Shown: positions 51,472 to 61,139, counted from the first letter of the stretch. The stretch: DNA of 64,000 nt from Alkalihalobacterium elongatum (GCF_019024285.1 NZ_WMKZ01000014.1:42122-106121), one strand, 5' to 3'. Numbers and translations: made by a program. The notes: a model not told the origin generated them from the sequence alone.

Positions 51472-52077
51472 TCAATATTGTGGCTTTTCTCGAAACCATA
51501 AGGTGGTAATCCATTTCTCCCCCGCCTTTAACGAGCGAGACCCATGCCTTGCAAGTGAAAAGAGACGATTTGTTTTTGTATTGAAATTTTCAAAAACCAA
51601 TAAGTTTCCTTGAAACGGGGAAACTTCAAGAGAAAGGTCAGGAAAAAAAGTTTCTCCTCCAGCATTTACAGTATTCAAATACAGAATGGCTGTATAGATC
51701 CGGTGTCCTCCTTTAAGTAAGTTCTCTCTCCCTAGTTTGCTAGAAACATTAAAGGAATCAAAATGTGCATCAAACTTACCACCAGGTTGATACCTAACAA
51801 CTTGCAGCTTTTCAGCATGGTTTAGCGGTTGTCCAACAATGGAGGCAATTCGCTCACATACTTGTTGAACATTTTCGTTAAAATCATGGTCGAACCAAGC
51901 TTGTTCTGACTTCCTTGCGTTGGAGAGTATTTTTTTCGAGTATCCAGAGACAGCTGAAGGTTGAAGTCTCCCTGTGGCTAAATCTATCAACTCTTGACAT
52001 TCTTTCTCGTTTGCTACATTTTCATAATAAGCTACAAAGGGGCTTTTATCATGGTAAATAATAGCGGGCTTCTTCAT
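51472..52077 (-). CDS. 2-oxoglutarate/Fe(II) oxygenase, prolyl 4-hydroxylase type
   Basis: A 201-residue oxygenase. The ATG at 52077 was chosen because GAGGTG stands 6 bases upstream; a GTG at 52086 overlaps that site. Iron ligands: H-x-D in GGKFDAHFDSF (about 105-115) and the distal His in SLARHGSRSLKAGEKW (about 175-190); the Lys in AGEKW binds 2-oxoglutarate in this family. Between them is GGETFFPDL, typical of P4H enzymes. Bacterial relatives (for example in Bacillus anthracis) hydroxylate proline in peptides or collagen-like repeats. No collagen-like protein is seen in the window. Single gene. Confidence 0.88.
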   Translation of the reverse strand: MKKPAIIYHDKSPFVAYYENVANEKECQELIDLATGRLQPSAVSGYSKKILSNARKSEQAWFDHDFNENVQQVCERIASIVGQPLNHAEKLQVVRYQPGGKFDAHFDSFNVSSKLGRENLLKGGHRIYTAILYLNTVNAGGETFFPDLSLEVSPFQGNLLVFENFNTKTNRLFSLARHGSRSLKAGEKWITTLWFREKPQY

Positions 52078-52348
52078 TATATTCACCTCTTTAACTGTAA
52101 ATAATCTGTCCTATACACTATGTAATCGAAGTATGTAGTGTTCATTTATTTTCGAATTATTGATGCCCAAACCTCCCTTAACCCCAATAAAAAAGAGAGC
52201 AGTATAATTACTACTCTCTTGGTCGGTATACCGTTCAACACTAATTGGCAGATCCTTCGAATTTGGGCCAGCCTCGTCAACTTTCAATATATACTTCTTA
52301 CTTGTAAAAGCTGTCTCTCTTTTATTAGAACATCTTAGGTTATGTAAA

Positions 52349-52468
52349 TTATCTTGCTTTAAAAGAAGTAACTGTTTTTGATTTTTTCGCTACATGGGCA
52401 AATTTCTTTAATAGTTTTTTATCAATTCCCTCAAGACTACTTTTCTTTTCTTTTCCTTTAGAAGCCAT
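52349..52468 (-). CDS. Small basic protein (39 aa)
   Basis: A 39-residue Lys-rich protein (MASKGKEKKSSLEG, then IDKKLLKKFAHVAKKSK and a final TSFKAR) with a GGGAGAG ribosome site about 6 bases before the ATG. Thirteen or so of 39 residues are Lys or Arg. It lies in an otherwise gene-poor 550-bp gap. No family recognised; nucleic-acid or membrane binding would fit the charge but is only a guess. Confidence 0.6.
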   Translation of the reverse strand: MASKGKEKKSSLEGIDKKLLKKFAHVAKKSKTVTSFKAR

Positions 52469-52631
52469 ACATTTCTCTCCCATCTAGTTTTACTGCTAGT
52501 ATATTTAATTAGTTTATACAAGATCTTATTCTTTTAAACGTTCTACCAATATCCTCTCTCGAATAGACTAGCAATATAATCTATTAATATAAGATAATTA
52601 TCCACGTTAATTTAGAAAGTAGGGAAATACT

Positions 52632-53237
52632 ATGAGTAAAACCTATACGGATAAAAGAATATATACGATATATGAAGAGGAACTTAATGAACTAACATAT
52701 AATCCTACAGGGCTTTTAGACAAAGCTCTCCATAATCTAGCGCGAAAGTTTGCTCCTACCATTGACCTTAAATATACGATTTCTGTTCCAGTTTCAGAGT
52801 TTCTCCGAGGAGAGCTATTTTGTGAAGATGTTTCTGAATTAATTGATAAACCATTTACCCAAACAAATCTAATCAGCATTCTTTTAGATGATTTTCTATA
52901 TCAGACTAAACATAGCAAAAACCCTTACGAATTATACCGAATGTTACACTCTGGAATTAAACAGCCCATCGAAATCCACCATTATAGAGGAGAAAGTGAA
53001 GTAGTACATATCAATAAAGAGGTACAAAGAAAAAAGGTAATAGACTGTACAATTAAACGAAAAAAAGCGTTAAGACTTGAGGTATTTCTAAGTGATTTAG
53101 CAAGTTTAGAACCAGAATTGACATTTAGTGTAGACGATGTAATAGAATTGTTATACCGTGATTTTATCCAGCAATTCAAAAAGGGAAATTTATCGAATGT
53201 AATGGAGTGCATTTTAAAAAGATTAGCTTCTTCTTAA
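52632..53237 (+). CDS. Hypothetical protein (201 aa)
   Basis: A 201-residue soluble protein, no signal peptide, no family recognised. It is rich in Leu, Glu and Lys, with likely helices at LLDKALHNLARKFA (about 27-40), TNLISILLDDFLYQT (about 78-92) and DVIELLYRDFIQQFKKG (about 168-184). One Cys-Glu-Asp near residue 72 and one D-C-T near 138 do not form a metal motif. Ribosome site AGGGAAA is weak. No operon partner. Codon use and base composition look like the neighbours. Confidence 0.7.
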   Translation: MSKTYTDKRIYTIYEEELNELTYNPTGLLDKALHNLARKFAPTIDLKYTISVPVSEFLRGELFCEDVSELIDKPFTQTNLISILLDDFLYQTKHSKNPYELYRMLHSGIKQPIEIHHYRGESEVVHINKEVQRKKVIDCTIKRKKALRLEVFLSDLASLEPELTFSVDDVIELLYRDFIQQFKKGNLSNVMECILKRLASS

Positions 53238-53378
53238 ACTTTAAAGTAGTATCATAGAATATAAATAAGAGCCCCTAATCTAAAGGAAGCTCTAATAATT
53301 AATACTGTAATAATACCATTCATAGAGTGCACTATTATAAACGTTATAAGTGAGAATTTCATTTTAAGGGGGAAGATT

Positions 53379-53807
53379 ATGTTTAAAGTAGGTAGTATAT
53401 TCATTCCAGTTACAGACATTGAAAAATCTACAGATTGGTATGTTAAATTTCTTGGTGTAAAGAAAATAGATAGTTGGGAGGGCGGTGCTGGCCTTTATTT
53501 GCCAACTGGGTCAACACAATTAGCCTTGGTGAAAGTTGAATCTCCGCAACCCACTGAGTTTATTATAAAAGGTGATCAGAAGAATTCCTATTTTAATTTT
53601 GTTGTTGATGATATTGAAACTGCTCATCAACATTTTAAAAACAACGGCATAGTTACAACCGAAATCGACGATTTTGGTGGGATGAAATTTTTTGATTTCT
53701 TTGACTTAGATGGTAACCCATTTAGTGCCGTTAATGAAGTTGATGGTTCCCCTTACCACTCAGATAATGTAAGAGAAATGCAAGAAAGAGATAAAAAGAA
53801 TATATAA
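53379..53807 (+). CDS. VOC-family (glyoxalase/bleomycin-resistance fold) protein
   Basis: A 142-residue protein with two beta-alpha-beta-beta-beta units: VGSIFIPVTDIEKSTDWYVKFLGV (start, given as VGSIFIPVTDIEKS and WYVKFLGV) and the second unit NFVVDDIETAHQHFKNNG ... FFDFFDLDGNPFS. Ribosome site AAGGGGGA. Candidate metal ligands at the usual ends (first strand Ile/Pro rather than His, final Glu replaced by Ser-Ala-Val-Asn-Glu) are not clearly all present, so the enzyme activity is uncertain; binding or resistance roles are possible. Confidence 0.85.
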   Translation: MFKVGSIFIPVTDIEKSTDWYVKFLGVKKIDSWEGGAGLYLPTGSTQLALVKVESPQPTEFIIKGDQKNSYFNFVVDDIETAHQHFKNNGIVTTEIDDFGGMKFFDFFDLDGNPFSAVNEVDGSPYHSDNVREMQERDKKNI

Positions 53808-53818
53808 ATATTATTGAT

Positions 53819-53862
53819 AAAAAAGAATTACCATTCAAATAAAACTGGTAATTCCTTTTTTC
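53819..53862. terminator. Bidirectional terminator between the VOC gene and rlmH
   Basis: AAAAGAATTACCA / TGGTAATTCCTTTT with a 12-base loop and T-runs on both strands. Confidence 0.88.
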
Positions 53863-53956
53863 TAACCAATAGAAGAATTTTATATTCATATGTACTTCTT
53901 TAAAGTAATTTAAACATTTACTCTGTTTATAACTATTTCCACCCTTTGTTTTACCA

Positions 53957-54436
53957 CTATTTATGATAAGGTTCCCCCCGATTAATCCGAAAAGCACGAT
54001 ACACCTGCTCGACTAAGATCAGCCGCATAAGCTGGTGAGGAAAAGTCATCTTAGAAAACGAGAGCTGCGCATTTGCTCGCTTTAATACCTCATCACTCAA
54101 TCCTAACGATCCGCCGATAATAAATGCAATTTTACTTTTTCCATAGGTCGCAAGCTTGTCCATTTCGGCAGCTAGTTGCTCGGATGACATTTGCTTTCCT
54201 TGAATAGCGAGTGCAATGACATGAGCATCTGGGTGAACCTTCGCCAGTATTTTTTCGCCTTCTTTTTGCTTGATTTGTTCCATTTCGGTTTCGCTTAATT
54301 GCTCTGGTGCTTTTTCGTCTGGAACTTCAATGATTTCGATCTTGGCATAGGCACCTAAGCGTTTGACATACTCGTTTATCCCCATTGTTAAATATTTCTC
54401 TTTTAGCTTGCCAACGGTCACAATTGAGATATTCAC
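53957..54436 (-). CDS. rlmH: 23S rRNA pseudouridine-1915 N3-methyltransferase RlmH
   Basis: A 159-residue SPOUT methyltransferase that methylates pseudouridine 1915 in helix 69 of 23S rRNA on the assembled ribosome. Family motifs: the start [30 protein letters not shown] (about 104-118, the AdoMet knot), [25 protein letters not shown] and the exact C-terminal RGEPYHK. Length 159 is the norm. It is downstream of the wal operon and htrC as in other Bacillaceae, with a small CxxH/CxxC gene just upstream. Ribosome site AAGGAGAGA. Confidence 0.97.
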   Translation of the reverse strand: MNISIVTVGKLKEKYLTMGINEYVKRLGAYAKIEIIEVPDEKAPEQLSETEMEQIKQKEGEKILAKVHPDAHVIALAIQGKQMSSEQLAAEMDKLATYGKSKIAFIIGGSLGLSDEVLKRANAQLSFSKMTFPHQLMRLILVEQVYRAFRINRGEPYHK

Positions 54437-54505
54437 AGGTCTTCTCTCCTTACACTAAAAAAGTTATCCACATAAGTTATCCACATATCAACACACTTGT
54501 TCGCC

Positions 54506-54667
54506 TTAATCGGTAATACTGTATGTAGGATGCTCTTCACAGAAGGAACAAGTTGTGGATAATTTTTGTTCATCTGATAAAATTTCCATGTTTGGTGCTG
54601 CCTCACATTCATCAATAATATGTTCCATCGCTAGGTCAACGTGCTCTTCACAAGAAAAATACTTCAT
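54506..54667 (-). CDS. CxxH/CxxC-family small protein
   Basis: A 53-residue protein with CEEH (6-9) near the N-terminus and CSFC (40-43) after STT, ending in a short hydrophobic strand (TYSIT). The four residues could bind one zinc ion. This matches the CxxH/CxxC family known from Bacillus, usually placed as here between htrA-type protease and rlmH. The ribosome site AAGGGAG precedes the ATG. Function unknown. The rlmH start is 69 bp downstream, and the two are probably cotranscribed. Confidence 0.85.
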   Translation of the reverse strand: MKYFSCEEHVDLAMEHIIDECEAAPNMEILSDEQKLSTTCSFCEEHPTYSITD

Positions 54668-54787
54668 TTTTGTAACTCCCTTCACATCCGTTCTCTACTT
54701 TCGGCCTTTTATTATAACATACCCTGAACGTCTTATCGTTACTTGTAAGGATCGATTTAATTATTAGCTTGTGGATAACTGTTATAA

Positions 54788-54825
54788 AAGAAAAAATGCA
54801 AAGAAGAATGATCTCCTTTGCATTT
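54788..54825 (-). terminator. Terminator after htrC
   Basis: AAATGCAAAG / CTTTGCATTT, 12-base loop; on the minus strand followed by TTTTCTTTTAT. Confidence 0.88.
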
Positions 54826-54834
54826 ATCCACAGA

Positions 54835-56052
54835 TTAAAAGCTTTGTTGTTCTGCTAACTGAAGTAATGTTGTTTGTTTTTTACCTTCACGATAATAGGT
54901 CACTTCAATCTCGTCACCAATTCTCGTTTTCGAGTATAAGTATTTTCGTAAATCGTGACTATTTTCAATTTCTGTACCATCGATATCGACGATCACATCG
55001 TATTCTTTTAGTCCTGCTCGTTCAGCTGGCGACATTGGCGATACACTTGTAATAAATGCACCTGCCTTCACTTCTGCTGGCAGCTTCAATGTTTCTTGCC
55101 AGTGGTACCCTGGGATTTCAGAAAGTGAACGAATGCCAACTCCCATTTGCGGTCGTTGTACCTCACCAAAACGCTCAAGATCATTGATGACAGGAACGGC
55201 GACGGCTGTAGGAATAGCAAAACCAATTCCTTCTACAGCACTTTGGTTAATCTTCATCGAGTTAATTCCAATAACCTGTCCTTTAATATTAATAAGTGCT
55301 CCTCCACTGTTTCCTGGGTTAATTGCTGCGTCTGTTTGTAAAACTTCTGCATGCCAATCAACTTGGCCATTTCCAGTTAAATCAACGGGGATACTTCTTT
55401 CTTTCGCACTTATAATTCCTTGGGTAACTGAACTAGAAAATCGTAGACCTAATGGATTTCCAATCGCAATCGCGGGTTCACCTGCACGCAATGTTTCAGA
55501 GTTTCCAAATTCAGCAACAGTAGTGACCCCTTCGTCAGAGATTTCTAAAACAGCTAAGTCAGTAATCACATCTGCTCCCAGTAGCTTCGCTTCGACTCGC
55601 GTCCCGTCTGCTAAACTAACTTCAATTTGTCTCGCTCCATCTATTACGTGGTGATTGGTTACAACAAATGCTTTTCCATTTGCTTTTTTATAAATAACAC
55701 CTGAACCCGTTCCTTCATTTAGATCCTCTGACCAAAAGTTCGATTGTTGAAGATTGATAACCCCAACTACGGCATCTGATACTTTTTCGACTGCATCGGT
55801 AATGTCGGTATTAACCGATACATTTACGACCTGCTCTAGACCATCAGGTGTTCTTTCAATGACTTCGTCAACGGGGGCACCAGCCCGTTCAACCTCATAT
55901 GGGAGAAGTCCCATCTGCGAGAGAAATGGAAGCGAGAAAAGAACCATTAATCCCCCTACAACAGCACCAATAAACGCTGACAGACCTAGTCCTCTTCCAT
56001 TTCTTCGGTTCTGTCTCGTTTCAGTAGAATAGTGTTCATCATAATAACCCAT
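54835..56052 (-). CDS. htrC: HtrA-like membrane-anchored serine protease (YyxA/HtrC)
   Basis: A 405-residue trypsin-fold protease with one membrane anchor (about 25-48, LSAFIGAVVGGLMVLFSLPF). Catalytic triad: His in VVTNHHVID, Asp in ITDLAVLEI and Ser in DAAINPGNSGGALIN (about 235). A PDZ domain (about 300-400; FITSVSPMSPAERAGLKEYD then IVDIDGT) follows. It degrades damaged exported proteins at the cell surface. The ATG at 56052 was preferred to a GTG at 56064. Its place after walJ is the conserved Bacillus order; a terminator and a promoter in the 340-bp gap show it can be expressed on its own. Confidence 0.94.
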   Translation of the reverse strand: MGYYDEHYSTETRQNRRNGRGLGLSAFIGAVVGGLMVLFSLPFLSQMGLLPYEVERAGAPVDEVIERTPDGLEQVVNVSVNTDITDAVEKVSDAVVGVINLQQSNFWSEDLNEGTGSGVIYKKANGKAFVVTNHHVIDGARQIEVSLADGTRVEAKLLGADVITDLAVLEISDEGVTTVAEFGNSETLRAGEPAIAIGNPLGLRFSSSVTQGIISAKERSIPVDLTGNGQVDWHAEVLQTDAAINPGNSGGALINIKGQVIGINSMKINQSAVEGIGFAIPTAVAVPVINDLERFGEVQRPQMGVGIRSLSEIPGYHWQETLKLPAEVKAGAFITSVSPMSPAERAGLKEYDVIVDIDGTEIENSHDLRKYLYSKTRIGDEIEVTYYREGKKQTTLLQLAEQQSF

Positions 56053-56101
56053 GTCTGCCACCACCCTTATCTATAAATCAAAATAAATTGCTTTTGATTT
56101 T

Positions 56102-56129
56102 ATTATATAAGCCATGAGTAAAAAGTCTA
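56102..56129 (-). promoter_or_regulatory. Promoter of htrC
   Basis: On the minus strand TAGACT (56129-56124), 16 bp, TATAAT (56107-56102): a perfect -10 with a fair -35. It is about 50 bp before the start of htrC. Confidence 0.6.
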
Positions 56130-56296
56130 CATCCGTCGTGTACTTTTGAATATTTCACACACTATCCACTAGATTTCCCAAAATTACGAACAAAAAACGC
56201 ATTTTACAAGGCATTACAGCTATAACTTTGCTTTTTTTAAGGCTGTTTTCTTTGTTTCTTGGAACCATTTCAGAGACATTAGTCATCGCATAATAA

Positions 56297-56337
56297 ACAA
56301 AAAAGGAGCGAGACAAAAATGCCTCTACTCCTTTTAT
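56297..56337 (-). terminator. Terminator of the wal operon, after walJ
   Basis: AAAAGGAGTAGAGGC / GTCTCGCTCCTTTT on the minus strand (a few mismatches), then TTGTTTA. Confidence 0.75.
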
Positions 56338-56390
56338 CATTCTGCTCAAAAATTCCGACTACGACTATTAGTATTTTGCTAGTTTTCCTA

Positions 56391-57185
56391 TTAAACGGCT
56401 GTAAGTTGTGTCGGTTTATCTGGGTCTGTATCATATAGATTAAACTTATGGCCATGGCCACAATCTCGTTCATCTAAAATTTGACTAACTGTCATTCTTG
56501 CTAGGTCTTTCATATTATTATCCTTACTTAAATGAGCTAAATAGACACGTGATGTTCTCTCGCCGACGACATCGGCTAAAGCATAGGCAGCATCCTCATT
56601 GGAGACGTGACCGACATCACTTAAAATACGTCGCTTAACGCTCCATGGATAGCGTCCCATACGAAGCATATTAATATCATGATTGGACTCGAAAATATAG
56701 GCGTCCGCATTTTTAATCGTGCCCTTAATCCGTTCACTCACATAGCCCATGTCCGTTGCGAGCACTAGCTTTTTTCCTGAATGGTGAAACACGTAAAACA
56801 TCGGCTCCGCAGCATCATGTGACACACCGAATGATTCTACTTCGAGGTCTCCAAACTGTTTTACTTCTTCACGTTCAAAATGAAATTTTTGTTCTGCTGA
56901 TATCGTTCCTAAGTCTTTCTCCATTGCTTGCCATGTCTTTGCATTTGCATAAATAGGAAGATCATACTTTCTTGCGAGTATCCCGACACCCTTTATATGA
57001 TCACTATGCTCATGAGTAACAAGAATGGCATCTAATTCTTTCGGGTTGCACCCAATATTTTTTAATAGCTCGTCCATTTTTTTACCACTTAATCCAGCAT
57101 CAATGAGGATCCGCTGGTTTTCAGTCGCTACATAGAGTGCATTCCCAGAGCTTCCACTCGCTAGGACACTGTATTGCAAAGTCAT
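56391..57185 (-). CDS. walJ: WalJ (YycJ), metallo-beta-lactamase-fold exonuclease-like protein
   Basis: A 264-residue metallo-beta-lactamase-fold protein. Metal motif [11 protein letters not shown] (about 57-67) and the following [15 protein letters not shown] (about 9-23), [12 protein letters not shown] (about 140-151), ESNHDINML and LAHLSKDNN are all as in YycJ/WalJ. The protein is thought to be a 5'-3' DNA exonuclease linking the wal operon with DNA replication or repair. It follows walI by 32 bp, and ribosome site GGAGTGATAAT is near its ATG. Confidence 0.95.
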   Translation of the reverse strand: MTLQYSVLASGSSGNALYVATENQRILIDAGLSGKKMDELLKNIGCNPKELDAILVTHEHSDHIKGVGILARKYDLPIYANAKTWQAMEKDLGTISAEQKFHFEREEVKQFGDLEVESFGVSHDAAEPMFYVFHHSGKKLVLATDMGYVSERIKGTIKNADAYIFESNHDINMLRMGRYPWSVKRRILSDVGHVSNEDAAYALADVVGERTSRVYLAHLSKDNNMKDLARMTVSQILDERDCGHGHKFNLYDTDPDKPTQLTAV

Positions 57186-57217
57186 ATTATCACTCCAGTT
57201 ATCTCATCCAATTCTAT

Positions 57218-57988
57218 TTAAAATACATCCTGTACCGAACCATCAATCGCATTCACTAAGTAATCTTTACCATCAACTGATATTCTCCACATTGGAGCAA
57301 ACACTTGAATATCACCAAGTTGTTTAAAGAAACTATAGTAGCCGAAGTCGACTTGAGTAATGATCTGGTTTGCACTAATTAATTGCTCATTTAATAAACG
57401 TTCAATGGCTTTTAAACCCGAGAGAAATTCTTGCTCTCTCCCAGATTCATCGACCTCATATAACATTTGCTGATAAGCAACAATCTCATCCTGATCATTT
57501 AATTGAAGAATTAGTGGTGCCTCGTCAAAAGAATACATGACTTTATCACCGTATTGTTGCATAAAAAGCAGTTGGTTACGATCGTCCTCTATTCGACTTA
57601 ATTCATACATATCTCCATTTAAGACAAAGTCATTTAGAAAACCTTGTACTTGATCGTTAATGGATTCTTTCTCGATCGGAAACGGCTCCTCAAGTCTTGA
57701 AATAATGGTTGTTTCATTTAAAAACGTAATCTCTTGCTTCTTCAACCCACTAACCATATCTTCAGTTATCTGTATATTTTTACCGACTATCAATAGACCC
57801 GATTCTAATTCCTCATCTACGTTATCCTCAATAGTGACATTCATCTCGTTCAAACGCTCTTGGAGTGTCGCTTCAATGATTAAATTGATTTGATTGTGAT
57901 GATTAAGCTCCCGTAATTGATAAAAAAGAAAGCCATTCAAAAGAATAAAAGTGATGATAAAAATCGTTTTCGCTCTACTCCAATCCAT
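57218..57988 (-). CDS. walI: WalI (YycI), membrane regulator of WalK
   Basis: A 256-residue single-pass membrane protein. The start at 57988, MDWSRAKTIFIITFILLNG, has GAGGGAG 8 bases upstream and gives the typical YycI N-terminus; it overlaps the walH end by 14 bp. The membrane segment is about residues 7-26; the rest is outside the cell and has the YycH/YycI fold. Together with WalH it contacts WalK and tunes (in B. subtilis lowers) its activity. Confidence 0.93.
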   Translation of the reverse strand: MDWSRAKTIFIITFILLNGFLFYQLRELNHHNQINLIIEATLQERLNEMNVTIEDNVDEELESGLLIVGKNIQITEDMVSGLKKQEITFLNETTIISRLEEPFPIEKESINDQVQGFLNDFVLNGDMYELSRIEDDRNQLLFMQQYGDKVMYSFDEAPLILQLNDQDEIVAYQQMLYEVDESGREQEFLSGLKAIERLLNEQLISANQIITQVDFGYYSFFKQLGDIQVFAPMWRISVDGKDYLVNAIDGSVQDVF

Positions 57989-59315
57989 GATCGTCTCCCT
58001 CACGTTCCTTTGAGTCCTCAAACGATACTTTTTGCCACATATTATCATAGTAAATATACCAATGGGGCTCTATGGTTACGAATGCATTCCATTTCTTCAT
58101 TTCATAGCCAATCGTTATAGCTTCTAATCGAGTTTGATCGAAAAACTCTCGTTGTTCTAGTTTTTCAATTACTTCATAACCTGAAGGTAAGTCAACCGAC
58201 GTTCTGGCATATTCTATTGGTTGTTGATCAAGGTCAAATAGAGGTCTTACATATCTCGATGTTTGATTACCTGTACGATGTACATGTAAGTTCATAACAT
58301 CGTACCCGCCCATAGATATAACTGGATAGCCATTTAACCTTAAACGGAATTTCGCTTCTTCCTTGCCCTCATTTGAAACCCACTCGGATAGAATGTATTG
58401 ATCGGTCCATCCACCATGTCCATTAATAAAATCGATACTACTTAAAATAACATTTCTACTGCCTCGTTCAGGATTTTCACTATACACTGGGTTAATATAA
58501 TCCATGAAATTTCCACTATTGATTATATTTATTAAACGATGTCCATCTGTATAAGACTCTTCACCGTTCGCCTGACTAAAGTACTTCACTGAGAACGGAT
58601 CATTAAAAAGCAATTGTTTAAAAACATCCACTGACACAGGGGTAATTGTATACGAAATGGTTTCAACATTTATAGCATTTTCAGGCAAGTAAAGCCAATT
58701 TCGCCATTGCCCCATCTCTTCACCGATCGGATAATCAAACGCTTTGATATATTGATTAGCTTTTGCCACGTAGTGATCTTCAAAGTCAGTTGTTGAAAAG
58801 GATGTTTCAATATCTAAAAATCTTTGTTCTTTACTTGAAAGCACACGAAGATGAACTTTATTTGTTTCATGATTGGAGTAGACGAGTATCCGATTAATAT
58901 GATTAATTGGCATAATAAAGTCATCTTCGACATTGGCAAACATCGTTAAAAATAAATCACCTGGAATCGGTCCTGGAAATACAAGCTCAATCGCTTCTTC
59001 TAAAACTTGACTCATCGTCAAATTCGACATCAACGAGACATCTTCTATTCGACTAGATAGCCACTGATCATGAAATTCAACAAAAAGCTTTTCCGAATTA
59101 TTTAACAGAAAATGCTCACCATTGACATGGAATACAATTTGTTCTGGCACAACCACTTCGGATAAATTTCTTTCTTCATTTAAATTGGGATTGTTCACAT
59201 AATCTGTATCTTTTAGTAACGCATAATTAGGTTGGAAAGTCCAAATCTGCCAAGTGAGAACGAGACTGAGCAAAACAAGAAACGTTAATGTCGCAGATTT
59301 AATGTTCTCAAACAT
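57975..59315 (-). CDS. walH: WalH (YycH), membrane regulator of WalK
   Basis: A 446-residue single-pass membrane protein. The start at 59315, MFENIKSATLTFLVLLSL, has AAAGGAGAG 7 bases upstream and overlaps the walK stop by 8 bp; a longer frame reaching 59387 lies inside walK. Membrane segment about 8-26, then a long extracytoplasmic part with the YycH pattern (LTWQIWTFQPNY after the helix; YVNPVYSENPERGS and YPVISMGGYDVMNLHV later). It forms a complex with WalI and WalK. Confidence 0.93.
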   Translation of the reverse strand: MFENIKSATLTFLVLLSLVLTWQIWTFQPNYALLKDTDYVNNPNLNEERNLSEVVVPEQIVFHVNGEHFLLNNSEKLFVEFHDQWLSSRIEDVSLMSNLTMSQVLEEAIELVFPGPIPGDLFLTMFANVEDDFIMPINHINRILVYSNHETNKVHLRVLSSKEQRFLDIETSFSTTDFEDHYVAKANQYIKAFDYPIGEEMGQWRNWLYLPENAINVETISYTITPVSVDVFKQLLFNDPFSVKYFSQANGEESYTDGHRLINIINSGNFMDYINPVYSENPERGSRNVILSSIDFINGHGGWTDQYILSEWVSNEGKEEAKFRLRLNGYPVISMGGYDVMNLHVHRTGNQTSRYVRPLFDLDQQPIEYARTSVDLPSGYEVIEKLEQREFFDQTRLEAITIGYEMKKWNAFVTIEPHWYIYYDNMWQKVSFEDSKEREGDDHGLE

Positions 59316-61137
59316 AACTGGACTCTCCTTTCTTAAAGGTTGAATACGGTAATGTAAAGTGGATCGTTGTACCTTCACCATACTCACTTTCTACCCATAT
59401 TTCCCCTCGATGTGCGTGAACAAGTTCTTTTGCAATGGCTAAACCTAGGCCTGTTCCACCGATATTTCTTGCCCTTGCTTTATCTACACGATAAAAACGA
59501 TCAAATATTTTTAGCTGGCTTTCACGAGGAATACCAACACCTTGGTCCGTTATACTTAAGCGTAAATTATTTCCTTGATGAAGCAACTGAACCGAAATCG
59601 TTCCTCCATCGGGTGAGTATTTCATTGCGTTGGAAATAATGTTATCAATGACTTGGGTAATCTTATCTTTATCAATACTTACAAACATTTGCTCCTTCGG
59701 TATAGTACGTACAAAATGTATGTTTTTGTCCCGAACCATCATATCAAATCGATCCACTATATTATGAAGGAAAAAGTTGAAGTCAACTTCTTCAAATGTA
59801 AATTGATAATCTTTACTGTCCATTTTCGATAATTGTAATAAGTCATTAACTAAGCGGATCATACGTTCCGTTTCGTTTTGAGTAACATTTAAAAACTTAG
59901 ACGCTAATTCTATATCTTGAATCGCTCCATCTTCTAGAGCTTCTAAATAGCTTTTCATCGTCGTCAACGGTGTTCTTAACTCATGTGACACATTCGCAAC
60001 AAACTCACGTCGTTCTTGCTCAATCTTCTCGCGTTCTGTTACATCATGAAGAACCGTAATAATTCCTGTTACTGGGCCATTCTCTTTTTGGATAACAGAA
60101 AAGCTTGCTTGTATTAAAAAGTCTTGCTCCTCTGTACTAAAATCAAGTAAGATCGACTCACTAAAATCGTCTAACTCATTCGCTGCAAATGTCTCGGACA
60201 ACCTTAAAACTTCAGGAAGCGGTTGAGAATAAGCCTCTTCACTCGTCGTTTCGAGTAATTGTTCTGCTCTTTGATTCATTAAGATAATATTGCCGTGTTG
60301 ATCGGTCGCAATTACACCATCTGTCATATGAGAAAGGACCGAACTGAGTTTTTTCTTTTCTCGATCGGTTGATGCGTTGGCTTCCTTCAACTTTAAAGTT
60401 AAATCATTAAACGACATGGCTAACTGTCCGATTTCATCTCGTCCATAGACTTGAACCTGTCTAGTAAAGTCTCCTTCTCCCATCCGTTTGGCCTGCTTCT
60501 TCATTTCAATAATCGGTCTCGTAATCGTTCTTGCAATTAAGATAACGAGTATCGCTGTAATCACAACCGCTATGACCGTACCTTTAGCTAGAATGTTATT
60601 AATCTGGTTAATTTGGTCATAGATTTCCTCCATGGAGGCTTCAATATAAATAGCACCGATTGTTTCAAAATCAGATTTTACAGGCATTCCAATCACACGC
60701 ATACGATGCCCTGTTTCTGGATCCCGTAAAAAAGCACCATCTTTTGAGCCTAGCAGGGCACGCTTTACTCGCACTTCGGTACTTTGCTGTCCAACGATAT
60801 GACGATTCTGTGCTTTCGAAGTAGCTAATACGACTTTATTCATATCTACTACTTGTGCTTCAGAGTTTTCTATAGGGAAAAACTCTCTTAATAACACATT
60901 AATATCCCTAGTAAGGGAAGTATTATCATCTCTAGGCTTTACCAATTCTTGTTCAATACTATAGGCAAGAAGATTCGCTCGATCATCGAGCATTTCAGTA
61001 TAGTTATTGACTAGTTGGTCTTCTAATTGCCGGATAAAATAAACTCCTGTAATTTGAATGGCAATAAAAATCAACAAAACATAAATAATAATTAATTTAA
61101 ATTGAATCGATTTAAAAAAACCGACCTTGTTATCCAT
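59308..61137 (-). CDS. walK: Sensor histidine kinase WalK (YycG)
   Basis: A 609-residue essential cell-wall sensor kinase. Two membrane segments (about 12-33 and 184-204) enclose an extracytoplasmic PAS-like domain. Then HAMP (about 205-258), a cytoplasmic PAS domain (about 265-370), HisKA with the phosphoacceptor His in REFVANVSHELRTPL (about 384) and HATPase with N (NIISNAMKYSP), G1 (ITDQGVGIPRE) and G2 (GGTGLGLAIAKEL) boxes. Length and order match WalK of B. subtilis (611). Two bases separate it from walR. It phosphorylates WalR in response to peptidoglycan state. Confidence 0.97.
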   Translation of the reverse strand: MDNKVGFFKSIQFKLIIIYVLLIFIAIQITGVYFIRQLEDQLVNNYTEMLDDRANLLAYSIEQELVKPRDDNTSLTRDINVLLREFFPIENSEAQVVDMNKVVLATSKAQNRHIVGQQSTEVRVKRALLGSKDGAFLRDPETGHRMRVIGMPVKSDFETIGAIYIEASMEEIYDQINQINNILAKGTVIAVVITAILVILIARTITRPIIEMKKQAKRMGEGDFTRQVQVYGRDEIGQLAMSFNDLTLKLKEANASTDREKKKLSSVLSHMTDGVIATDQHGNIILMNQRAEQLLETTSEEAYSQPLPEVLRLSETFAANELDDFSESILLDFSTEEQDFLIQASFSVIQKENGPVTGIITVLHDVTEREKIEQERREFVANVSHELRTPLTTMKSYLEALEDGAIQDIELASKFLNVTQNETERMIRLVNDLLQLSKMDSKDYQFTFEEVDFNFFLHNIVDRFDMMVRDKNIHFVRTIPKEQMFVSIDKDKITQVIDNIISNAMKYSPDGGTISVQLLHQGNNLRLSITDQGVGIPRESQLKIFDRFYRVDKARARNIGGTGLGLAIAKELVHAHRGEIWVESEYGEGTTIHFTLPYSTFKKGESSYV

Positions 61138-61139
61138 TA

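Noticed and set aside
52138..52338. Plus-strand frame of 66 codons
   Set aside because: No ribosome site, no family; the gap is better explained by the 39-codon minus-strand gene and non-coding DNA.
55133..55654. Plus-strand frame of 173 codons inside htrC
   Set aside because: Antisense to the catalytic domain of HtrC; Ser/Pro/Ile-rich shadow.
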